Shown piece after piece: positions 50,662-57,811 of a stretch of 64,000 nt of DNA. The position numbers were made by a program, and so were the translations under genes. Position 1 is the stretch's first letter, and each line of letters opens with the position of its first letter. This DNA is from Amycolatopsis camponoti (GTDB lineage Bacteria; Actinomycetota; Actinomycetes; Mycobacteriales; Pseudonocardiaceae). The stretch lies in contig NZ_CABVGP010000003.1 in NCBI RefSeq assembly GCF_902497555.1, positions 2,065,841 to 2,129,840 of the forward strand, in the 5' to 3' direction. The notes below the pieces were generated by a model. The model had not been told where the DNA came from, searched no databases, and saw only the letters and a list, made by a program, of their open reading frames with translations.

Positions 50662-51905
50662 GCGAACGCATCGTCATCGCCGGAGCCGGTCTCGCCGGCC
50701 TGCGGGCCGCCGAACGGCTGCGCGAGCTCGGGTTCGAGGGCGAGGTCGTCGTCTTCGGCGCCGAGCCGGACATCGCCTACCACCGCCCGGCGCTGTCCAA
50801 GAGCCTGCTCACCGGCGCGGTCAGCCGGGCTCAGACCCTGCTCGCCGACCCGCTCGAGGTCGACGCCGAGTGGTACTTCGACACGCCGGTCACCGCGCTG
50901 TCGCCGAACCGGCAGGTCGTCCACCTCGACGGCGAGGAGCTCCGCTACGACGGCCTGATCATCGCCACCGGCGTCGAGCCCCGCCGGATGCCCGGCGCGC
51001 CGCACGGCCACCCGCGGGTCGTCGTCGTCCGGACCCTGTCCGACACCACGGCCCTCCAGCGTGCGCTTGCCACCAGTTCCGGCCCGGTCGCCGTGATCGG
51101 GGACGGCTTCATCGGCTGCGAAGTCGCTTCGAGCCTGCGGGAGATGGACCGCGACGTCGTCCTCATCGGCCGGTCGCGGGCACTGCTGGCCGACGTCCTC
51201 GGCCCCGAGATCGGCGACTGGCTCACGGCGCTGCACGCCGCCCGCGGTGTCCGGCTGGAGCTCGGGACCACCATCCGCCGGTGGCACCCGGGGACGACGT
51301 CGGTCGGCCTGGAGTTCGCCGACGGCCGCGCCATCGACGTCGGCTGCGTCGTGGTCGCCGTCGGGAGCGTGCCCGCGGTGTCCTGGCTGCGCGGCGCGAA
51401 GCTGCCGCTCGACGACGGCGTCGTCTGCGGGCCCACCTGCCACGTCGTCGGCTCGGACACGATCGTCGCGGCCGGCGACGTCGCCCGCTGGCCCAACCTC
51501 CGCTACGACGCGACGCCGCGGCGCGACGAGCACTGGCTCAACGCCGTGGAGATGAGCCGCGCGGCGGCCGAGAACCTGCTCGCCGGGCCGTCGGGTTCGC
51601 CGGCGTACACGCCGGTGCCGCGCTACTGGTCCGAACAGCACGGCGTCCGGATCCAGGTCGCCGGCCGGCCCATGCTCGGGACGGACACGGTGCTGCTGGA
51701 GTCGCCGGTGGCCGGCACCCGCCCGATCACCGGCTTCGTCTCGGGCGGCGAGCTGGTCGGGCTCATCGGCCTCGACAGCCCCGCCGCGGTGCTGCACTGG
51801 ACGGCCGAGCTGGCCCGCCGCTCGGCGCCGTCGATCGTCCCGCCGCAGCGGCCCCCGGAACCCGAGCGGCCCCGTCACCACAGCCGCGCCGCGGCCGGCT
51901 ACTGA
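50658..51905 (+). CDS. FAD-dependent ferredoxin reductase
   Basis: 415 residues from the GTG at 50658. Two dinucleotide-binding folds: FAD motif IVIAGAGLAGLRAAERL (5-21) and NAD(P)H motif VAVIGDGFIGCEVASSL. ATG-type motif LIIATGVEPRRMPG and the C-terminal FAD motif DTIVAAGDVARW identify the putidaredoxin-reductase/rubredoxin-reductase-like class. It should reduce the ferredoxin domain of the preceding fusion protein. The short Pro/Arg tail after about 400 is probably disordered. Confidence 0.92.
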   Translation: MSERIVIAGAGLAGLRAAERLRELGFEGEVVVFGAEPDIAYHRPALSKSLLTGAVSRAQTLLADPLEVDAEWYFDTPVTALSPNRQVVHLDGEELRYDGLIIATGVEPRRMPGAPHGHPRVVVVRTLSDTTALQRALATSSGPVAVIGDGFIGCEVASSLREMDRDVVLIGRSRALLADVLGPEIGDWLTALHAARGVRLELGTTIRRWHPGTTSVGLEFADGRAIDVGCVVVAVGSVPAVSWLRGAKLPLDDGVVCGPTCHVVGSDTIVAAGDVARWPNLRYDATPRRDEHWLNAVEMSRAAAENLLAGPSGSPAYTPVPRYWSEQHGVRIQVAGRPMLGTDTVLLESPVAGTRPITGFVSGGELVGLIGLDSPAAVLHWTAELARRSAPSIVPPQRPPEPERPRHHSRAAAGY

Positions 51906-52089
51906 GTCCCGGGATTTCGGTTCCGCGGCCGTGGTGCGGCGAGCGCCTCCGCCCGTCGCCGCCGGTCCTGCCGCGCGGCCCCGCGATGGCCGGTGCTCGT
52001 CCCCGCGAGCGTGGCTCGGCTTCGTGGCCGTGGCGGGCCGCCGTGCTGCCCGTCCGCGACCACGGCCCGGCCGCGGCCGGGCGCTGGGC

Positions 52090-52095
52090 TACCAT
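52090..52095 (+). promoter_or_regulatory. Probable -10 element of rnpB
   Basis: TACCAT lies 8 nt before the proposed 5' end of the RNase P RNA. No convincing -35 hexamer was found 17 nt upstream. The 190 bp between the reductase stop and this point hold no gene I can support. Confidence 0.4.
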
Positions 52096-52102
52096 TCGTG
52101 CC

Positions 52103-52513
52103 GCGGACGAGCTGGCAGGGCGGTCGCGGGCCGGGGCGACCCGGTCCGAGGAAAGTCCGGACTCCACAGGGCAGGGTGGTTGCTAACGGCAACCCGGGGT
52201 GACCCGCGGGAAAGTGCCACAGAAAACAGACCGCCACGGCCCGCGTGCTTCACGAGGGCCGGGGTAAGGGTGAAACGGTGGTGTAAGAGACCACCAGCGT
52301 CCCGGGTGACCGGGGCGGCTGGGTAAACCCCACCCGGAGCAAGGCCAAGAGGGAGCGCGAGCTCCTGCGCAGGCGTTCGAGGACGGCCCGTCCGAGCCTG
52401 CGGGTAGGCCGCTGGAGCCTGCCGGCGACGGCAGGCCGAGATGGATGGCCGCCGCCCGGTGAGCCGCGAGGCGACCCGGGAACAGGATCCGGCTTACATG
52501 CCGGCTCGTCCGC
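52103..52513 (+). ncRNA. rnpB: RNase P RNA, bacterial class A
   Basis: Catalytic RNA of RNase P, which matures tRNA 5' ends. Conserved core segments appear in order: GAGGAAAGTCCGGACTCC (52149-52166), AGGGTGGTTGC, GCCACAGAAAACAGACCGCC, AAGGGTGAAACGGTGGTGTA, GAGCAAGGCCAAGAGGG and, near the 3' end, ACAGGATCCGGCTTACA. The ends are set by P1 pairing of GCGGACGAGC (52103-52112) with GCTCGTCCGC (52504-52513). The G+C-rich P12/P19-type arms fit an actinobacterial type A RNA. Ends are accurate to a few bases. Confidence 0.96.
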
Positions 52514-52532
52514 CTCGCTTCTGCCGCGGCCG

Positions 52533-52576
52533 TCGTGAGTGAGAAACCGTGTTCTAACCCTGTTTCTCACTCACGA
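52533..52576. terminator. Long palindrome after rnpB, terminator or repeated element (copy 2)
   Basis: TCGTGAGTGAGAAACCG (52533-52549) and CTGTTTCTCACTCACGA (52560-52576) form a 17-bp stem with one mismatch around the loop TGTTCTAACC. It differs from the element at 11182-11225 by a single base. Located 19 nt after rnpB, it probably ends its transcription. Confidence 0.75.
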
Positions 52577-52628
52577 CCGGTCTTGGCAGAAGGTTCCGCC
52601 GGTGGTTACCCGGTAGTAGGGTGCCGCT

Positions 52629-53486
52629 ATGGCGGGTGACGAGAAGCGGTTCAAGTCGGCCTTCGATTCCCTTCACGCTCTGGCGTACTTCGCGCCCGAA
52701 GTGGACCAGGCGCTCACCGGCATCGGGCTGCGGCCGGGGCGGATGCCCTACTTCGCCGGCCGCTCGGCCGCGATGGGACCGGTCGGGCCCGAGGTCGTCG
52801 CCGCCACCTTCTACAACTTCAACCCCGAGGTCGTCGCCCGCGTGATCCCGCGCGCCTGGACCCTCGCGACGCCGGAGCAGGTCCTCGAAGCGCGGCTCGA
52901 CGGCGTAGACGGGGCCCTCACCCGGCTCCTCGGCGAAGGCGAGCTGAAGAGCGACGAGGTCGTCGAGGCCGCCGACCTCGCCCGGGAGGCCACCGCCGGC
53001 TGCACGACCGAAGGACGCCCCCTCTACGCCGCGCACGCCGGCCTGGACTGGCCGGAGCCGCCGCACCTCGCGCTCTGGCACGCCATCACCCTGCTGCGCG
53101 AGCACCGCGGCGACGGCCACATCGCCGCCCTCCTCCTCAACGGCCTGAGCGGCGTGGAAGCCCTCGTCACCCACGTGGCCACCGGCGCCGGGTTCACCGT
53201 CGACGCGGCCAAGCTGACGCGGGGCTGGAGCGACGAGCAGTGGACCGCCGCCGAGCAGCGCCTGCGCGACCGCGGGATCCTCGACGGCGAAGGCGCGCTC
53301 ACCGACGAAGGCGTCGCGGTGCGTGACCGCGTCGAGGCGGCCACCGAAGCCGCCGCGAGGGGCCCGTGGGACCACCTCGGAGCGGAGAAGCTGGCCCGGC
53401 TGGAGGAGCTCGGCCGGGACCTCACCCGCCGCGTGGTCGCGGCCGGTGCGTTCCCGAAGGGCGTTTTCGCCCAGCGCCGCGCCTGA
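52629..53486 (+). CDS. SCO6745 family protein
   Basis: 285 residues. A mostly helical soluble protein of the actinobacterial SCO6745 family. Typical are FDSLHALAYFAPEVDQALTG at the N-terminus, YFAGRSAAMGPVGPEVVAAT, FYNFNPEVVARVIPRAW and a winged-helix-like C-terminal half (LTDEGVAVRDRVEAATEAAA). The family is widespread in actinomycetes with unknown function; no catalytic motif is evident. It stands alone between rnpB and the long non-coding stretch before the secretion-like locus. Confidence 0.85.
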   Translation: MAGDEKRFKSAFDSLHALAYFAPEVDQALTGIGLRPGRMPYFAGRSAAMGPVGPEVVAATFYNFNPEVVARVIPRAWTLATPEQVLEARLDGVDGALTRLLGEGELKSDEVVEAADLAREATAGCTTEGRPLYAAHAGLDWPEPPHLALWHAITLLREHRGDGHIAALLLNGLSGVEALVTHVATGAGFTVDAAKLTRGWSDEQWTAAEQRLRDRGILDGEGALTDEGVAVRDRVEAATEAAARGPWDHLGAEKLARLEELGRDLTRRVVAAGAFPKGVFAQRRA

Positions 53487-53939
53487 AGCCCAAGATCACG
53501 CTATGTAGTGAAAAGCGTGTGAGGTTTTGAGCGCCGTGTGACGGACAGCGCGAGCCGTCAAGATCGACATGGGTGCCCACCGGCCGAACCACGGTAACGG
53601 AGCGGACTCGCGCGACGGGGCCGTTCGGGTCATGTCACACTGTCCCAGGCCGCACAACGGCCTCGGTGCAAGTACCCACAGTGAGCAAATCCCGAGCAAT
53701 GGGGTGAGTTCGTCAGCACACTGAGAAGTATGGGTGCCCGGGCTTTAACCCGAGGGCCCTTGCCGCGATGATGGTGGGCGTGGAGTTTTCGTGCGCCGTG
53801 CGCGCCACACCGGTTGACAACCCAGCCGTCGTCTACGCAGCGCGCTTTGACCACTACCCCTCGTAGCCGCCATGATGTTGTTCGAAGCACCGCCTGAGCC
53901 AGAGCCGCGCGGGCCCCACCGCGCACCGGGAGTAACGCG
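53487..53939. other. 453-bp non-coding region with candidate promoters
   Basis: No convincing gene is seen on either strand; the minus-strand open frame across it has no recognisable protein. Candidate promoters for the secretion-like locus are TTGACC (53847-53852) with CATGAT (53871-53876) at 18-nt spacing, and TTGACA at 53814 with a poor -10. The 5' half is comparatively A+T-rich (around 53490-53540) and may hold a terminator for the SCO6745-type gene or an unrecognised RNA. Confidence 0.5.
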
Positions 53940-54206
53940 ATGATGACCTTGACCACCCTCGACACGCTGGCCGCCGGCGAGCTGGGCACGGGAAACGTGC
54001 GCCAGTGGCTGCTCGACAACGTCATCCCCCTGGTGCTGCTGGCCGTCGCCCTCCTGCTTCTCTGGCTGGGTGGCGGAAAGGGCGACAACGCCGGTGTCAT
54101 GCGGCGGCTCGCCGGCGTGGTCATCGCGCTCGCCATCATCGGTCTCGCGGTCAGTGGCGCGGGCGTGAACGTGGGCCAGTGGATCGCCGGCCTGTTCACC
54201 GGCTGA
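53940..54206 (+). CDS. Small two-TM protein, VirB2/pilin-like candidate
   Basis: 88 residues from the first ATG (GGAGTAACGCG upstream). Two hydrophobic helices (about 27-44 and 57-76) are separated by a short basic/Gly loop (GGGKGDNAGVMRR), with a short N-terminus ending NVRQWLLDN. Size, topology and first position before VirB3-, VirB4- and VirB6-like genes suggest a pilin or TrbC/VirB2-like subunit. There is no sequence signature strong enough to prove it. The next gene starts 9 nt downstream. Confidence 0.6.
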   Translation: MMTLTTLDTLAAGELGTGNVRQWLLDNVIPLVLLAVALLLLWLGGGKGDNAGVMRRLAGVVIALAIIGLAVSGAGVNVGQWIAGLFTG

Positions 54207-54215
54207 GGCGGCGGC

Positions 54216-54695
54216 GTGCGGATCAGGACTGATGACGAGGTCTACCGGGTCGACGCCGTGTGGCTCGGCCCGCCGAAAGCGACTTTTCCCTGGAGAGCCC
54301 GCTACGTCGCGTGGCTCATCGGCATCCCGGCGTTCTTCGTCGTCCTCGGCGTCGAACGCTGGGCGGGGTGGAGCTTCGGGTTCTTCTCGACGGCGTGGGC
54401 GTTCATCGCCACCATCGCGATCACCCGGCTGCTCACGGCCAAGATCAGCCACGAGCGGCCCCTGGGCACCGTGGTCTCGATGGCCGGGCGCGAGCTCAAC
54501 ACCCCCCGCGAGGTGACCACGGGCACGGGCGGCGCGGTCAGCGCCAGCCGCGTCCGGGTACGGGCCGAGCGCCCGCTGCCGAAGCATCGCCGGAAGCGGC
54601 AGTACCAGCACCACGGCGGGCCGCCGGGTGCCGGGGTCCAGGGAACACCACGAGCGCGCCGGAGCCGCGGCAACGCGGCTCGGGCCGGGAGGTAG
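54216..54695 (+). CDS. VirB3/PrgI-like membrane protein
   Basis: 159 residues from the GTG at 54216. A pair of TM helices (about 30-46 and 53-70: YVAWLIGIPAFFVVLGVERW, then FFSTAWAFIATIAITRLL) lies in the first half. A basic cytoplasmic tail rich in Arg, Gly and Pro follows. VirB3-like proteins sit just upstream of VirB4 ATPases in type IV systems, as here (4-nt gap to a TTG start). The SCO-type actinobacterial homologues are usually annotated hypothetical. Assignment rests on size, topology and position. Confidence 0.6.
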   Translation: MRIRTDDEVYRVDAVWLGPPKATFPWRARYVAWLIGIPAFFVVLGVERWAGWSFGFFSTAWAFIATIAITRLLTAKISHERPLGTVVSMAGRELNTPREVTTGTGGAVSASRVRVRAERPLPKHRRKRQYQHHGGPPGAGVQGTPRARRSRGNAARAGR

Positions 54696-54698
54696 TCG

Positions 54699-57600
54699 TT
54701 GTTCGGTCGCGGCGGTAGCCGAGGAAAACGGGGTCGGGACGCGCACTCGGGCGCGTGGCAGCCGCCCGAGCAGGTCCGCGCGGCGCGGAACGGCTCGGGA
54801 GGCGGCAACGGCCGTCGCCTGACCGGCGAGCAGGCGATCCCCGCGTACACCCCCTCGATCGCGGTGCGCAGCATCGACGGGCACCTGGTCCGCACGGGCT
54901 ACGAGGTCTACGCGTGGTACCGGCTGGCGCCGCAGCGCTGGTCGTTCCGCTCGGACTCGCAGCGGCGCGACCTCGTCGCGGCCATCGCCGGCCAGTACGC
55001 CGAGCTGCAGGGCCGCTGGCTGCACCTGCGCGTGACGAACCGGCCGTACCCGATCCGGATGTGGGCCGAGGCGCACGTCTACAACGCACACGGCCGCCCC
55101 GGCGACGTCCCGGGCGCGCTGTCGTTCGACGACTACCTGATCGGCGAGCAGCAGCAGCTCATGGGCCGCTCGATGGCCGAAAAAGAGGTCTACATCGGCG
55201 TCCAGGTGCAGACCCGGCGGATGGTCGACCGCGCGGTCGAACGCGCCGCGCCCGTGCTGCGCAAGATCCTGCCCGAGGCCGTCGACGCCGAGCTGAGCGC
55301 GCTCGACTCCGAGGTCGAGCACCTCGACCAGGTCATCGGCAGCGCCGGGCTGGAAGGCCGTCCGGTGCACGCCGAGGAGATGTCCTGGCTGATGCACCGC
55401 TCGTGCTCGCTGGGCCTGCCCGCGCCGCGGAACATGCCCGCCGTGCCGGGCGCGGCCTGGGAGCCCGAGGACCTGGCCAGCTTCACCGACGCCGCCGACT
55501 ACTACGCCGACCCGTACGCGCCGACGGTCACCGTCCGCGGCCGCACCGGCTCCAACGCCGGGGTGTCGCGGCACTTGGCCGTGCTCACCGTCGGGCAGAT
55601 GCACGGCCTGCAGATCCCCGAGGTCGACGACCCGTGGATCCAGCACGCCGACCGGCTGCCGGCGGCGGTCGAGGTGTCGGCGCGGATCTACGTCCGGCGG
55701 CCCGAGGAGGTCGCCAGCGAGCTGCAGCGCCAGATGAACAAGGTGCGCTCGCAGGTCAAGCACTACACCGACGAGCACGAGCTGGAGCCGCCGCAGTCGC
55801 TGTCGCGCCAGGCCGGGCGCGTGCTGGAGATCGACGACGAGATGACGTCGGGCTTCACCGCGCTCGCCACCCGCGTGCGCTCGTGGTGGCGGCTGGCGGT
55901 GTCCGGCCCGACCGAGCGCGACGCGCTGCGCCTGGCCCAGCAGCTGCTCGACCTCTACAAGCCGAAGATCGCCATCGAGCACCCCGAGGCCCAGTACGCG
56001 ATGGCCCGGGAGTTCATCCCGGGCGAGCCGCTGGCCTCGGCGGCGTACATGCGCCGCGGGTCGGTGGTCTGGGCGTCCTCGGCGGTCCCGACGGCGACCG
56101 CGGAGGTCGGCGACCGCCGCGGCATCCTGCTCGGCGAGACGTGCACCGCCACGCGGCGCCCGGTGGCCTGGGACCCGTGGATGGCCCAGGAGATCCGCGA
56201 CGGCTCCGGCCTGACCGCGATGGTCGCCGGCCTGGGTGGTGGTAAGTCGTTCCTCGGCGGCGGCATCGTCTACAAGACGCTGCGCGCCGGCGCGAACTGG
56301 ACGATCCTCGACCCGTCCGGCCCGCTGTCGCGGCTGTGCGACCTGCCGGAGCTGCGCCCGTACGCGCGGCCGATCAACCTGCTCAACGCCCAGCCCGGCA
56401 TCCTGAACCCGTACCGGGTGGTCGCCGAGCCGCTGATCGAGCACTTCATGGACGAGGAAGACCCGGAGCGCTCCTGGCGCCGCGAGAAAGCCCTCGCGGG
56501 CGCGACGCGACGACGTCTCGTGCTCGACGTCCTGACCGGTGTCCTGCCGTACGAGGTCTCGCGGATGGCCCAGACCCGGATCGTGCTGCTGCGCGCGGTC
56601 CGCACGGTCGGCGGCCGCTTCGACGCGGATCCGGGCCAGGTAATCGATGCGCTCCGGCGGGATTCTTCGGAACACCACGAGCACGCGGGTGTCGTCGCGG
56701 ACTTCCTCGACGAGATGCGCGAGCGGATGGCGCTGCTGATCCCGGAGACGGACGCGGACCCGTACGCGGAGACCCGCGACGACCGCCTGACGGTCCTGAC
56801 GATGGCCGGGCTGACCCTGCCCAAGGACGGCGTCCCGCGCGAGTACTGGACGGACGCGGAGTCCCTGGGCGTCGAGATGCTGAACCTGGCGGCGTGGCTG
56901 ACCCAGCGGTCGGTGTACGAGAAGCCGAAGGAGATGCGCAAGGGCGTCTGGATCGACGAGGCGTTCTTCCTGTCCGAGGTCCCGACCGGCCGGGTGCTGA
57001 TGAACCGCTTCGCGCGTGACTCGCGCAAGTGGAACGTCCGTGTCCTGCTGTCGTCCCAGATCCCGGCGGACTTCCTGAAGATCCAGGGTTTCGTGACCCT
57101 GCTGGACTCGGTGTTCGTGGGCCGGTTGGACGACGACGACGCCCAGGCGGACGCGTTGCGGCTGTTGAAGGTCCCGGTAGGGGTCGGGTACGAGCAGGTG
57201 GTGGCGGCCCTGGGCCGTCGTCCGGGGTCGCAGCAGCGCGGTCTGGAGCGCGACGTCGAGCCCCGCCAGTTCATCTTCGGCGACGGCGCGGGCGGGGTCG
57301 AACGCATCCGCGTCGACTTCTCCGGGCCGCACCTGGACCACCTCCGCGCGGTCATGGACACGACCCCGGGCTCGAAGGACGCGGCATCGCCCCCGCGCCG
57401 CCCGGGCAACGAGCTGGCGCTCCCGTCGGAGGAGAAGAGGCCGTTCGTGGCGTCCCCACCGGAGGACGACATCGAGCTGGAGCAGGACTTCGAGCTGGCG
57501 GCGGAGCTGGAGGTCGGCCTGGCCGACGAGAACCTCCTGGGCGCGCCCGATCCCTTGGCCTCCGAAACCGGCGAGGTCGAGGGCGGCGTTTCTCCGAACG

Positions 57601-57701
57601 GCAGTGTCTCGCCAAACGGCGGTGTTTCCCCGAACGGCAACGGCGGGCAGCAGCACGCCCGCACGGGTGGAAAGGGCGGCACCGGCCGGGACGCCGCATG
57701 A
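54699..57701 (+). CDS. VirB4-like ATPase of a type IV secretion-like system
   Basis: 1000 residues. The TTG start at 54699 has GGGAGG 6 nt upstream. The N-terminal half (to about 480) is a structural domain; the C-terminal half is a RecA-like ATPase with Walker A GLGGGKSF (about residues 510-517) and Walker B GVWIDEAFF (about 748-756). LLSSQIPADFLKIQGFVTLL is a later conserved segment. It powers assembly or substrate transfer in VirB4/TraC/TcpF-type machines. The last 100 residues are acidic and then Gly/Asn repeats (SPNGxVSPNGG). The stop overlaps a 37-codon open frame that leads into the VirB6-like gene. Confidence 0.85.
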   Translation: MFGRGGSRGKRGRDAHSGAWQPPEQVRAARNGSGGGNGRRLTGEQAIPAYTPSIAVRSIDGHLVRTGYEVYAWYRLAPQRWSFRSDSQRRDLVAAIAGQYAELQGRWLHLRVTNRPYPIRMWAEAHVYNAHGRPGDVPGALSFDDYLIGEQQQLMGRSMAEKEVYIGVQVQTRRMVDRAVERAAPVLRKILPEAVDAELSALDSEVEHLDQVIGSAGLEGRPVHAEEMSWLMHRSCSLGLPAPRNMPAVPGAAWEPEDLASFTDAADYYADPYAPTVTVRGRTGSNAGVSRHLAVLTVGQMHGLQIPEVDDPWIQHADRLPAAVEVSARIYVRRPEEVASELQRQMNKVRSQVKHYTDEHELEPPQSLSRQAGRVLEIDDEMTSGFTALATRVRSWWRLAVSGPTERDALRLAQQLLDLYKPKIAIEHPEAQYAMAREFIPGEPLASAAYMRRGSVVWASSAVPTATAEVGDRRGILLGETCTATRRPVAWDPWMAQEIRDGSGLTAMVAGLGGGKSFLGGGIVYKTLRAGANWTILDPSGPLSRLCDLPELRPYARPINLLNAQPGILNPYRVVAEPLIEHFMDEEDPERSWRREKALAGATRRRLVLDVLTGVLPYEVSRMAQTRIVLLRAVRTVGGRFDADPGQVIDALRRDSSEHHEHAGVVADFLDEMRERMALLIPETDADPYAETRDDRLTVLTMAGLTLPKDGVPREYWTDAESLGVEMLNLAAWLTQRSVYEKPKEMRKGVWIDEAFFLSEVPTGRVLMNRFARDSRKWNVRVLLSSQIPADFLKIQGFVTLLDSVFVGRLDDDDAQADALRLLKVPVGVGYEQVVAALGRRPGSQQRGLERDVEPRQFIFGDGAGGVERIRVDFSGPHLDHLRAVMDTTPGSKDAASPPRRPGNELALPSEEKRPFVASPPEDDIELEQDFELAAELEVGLADENLLGAPDPLASETGEVEGGVSPNGSVSPNGGVSPNGNGGQQHARTGGKGGTGRDAA

Positions 57702-57811
57702 CCGCCGCCCGGACCCGAAGTAGCCGCACCGCCCCCGGCTGCGAGGGGCGGGCCCGCCGTTCCTCGCGAGCGGTCGTACCCCCGCGGGCTACCGCGGAGG
57801 GTGCCGCATGA
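57698..57811 (+). other. 37-codon open frame bridging VirB4-like and VirB6-like genes
   Basis: ATGA overlaps occur at both ends: the ATG at 57698 overlaps the VirB4-like stop, and the TGA at 57809 overlaps the VirB6-like start. The product would be a basic Arg/Ala/Ser peptide with no clear domain. There is no strong ribosome site of its own. It could couple translation, but open frames of this length are common by chance at this G+C content. Confidence 0.3.

Noticed and set aside
52103..52513. Possible tmRNA or 6S RNA in the structured region after the ferredoxin reductase
   Set aside because: The conserved GAGGAAAGTCCGGAC and CAGAAAACAGACCGCC segments identify RNase P RNA instead.
52500..53940. 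Integration boundary (attachment site) for a mobile element carrying the secretion genes
   Set aside because: No tRNA, integrase or flanking direct repeat was found between rnpB and the locus; the palindrome after rnpB also occurs at an unrelated place (11182).
53630..54199. Minus-strand open frame in the 453-bp gap before the secretion-like locus
   Set aside because: It extends across the first small plus-strand gene, has no ribosome site and no protein-like features.
53745..57656. Very long minus-strand open frame (about 1300 codons) opposite the VirB4-like ATPase
   Set aside because: It is the mirror of a G/C-biased gene; no domain is recognisable and the composition is Arg/Asp/Val-rich as expected for an antisense shadow. 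The plus-strand product has clear ATPase motifs.
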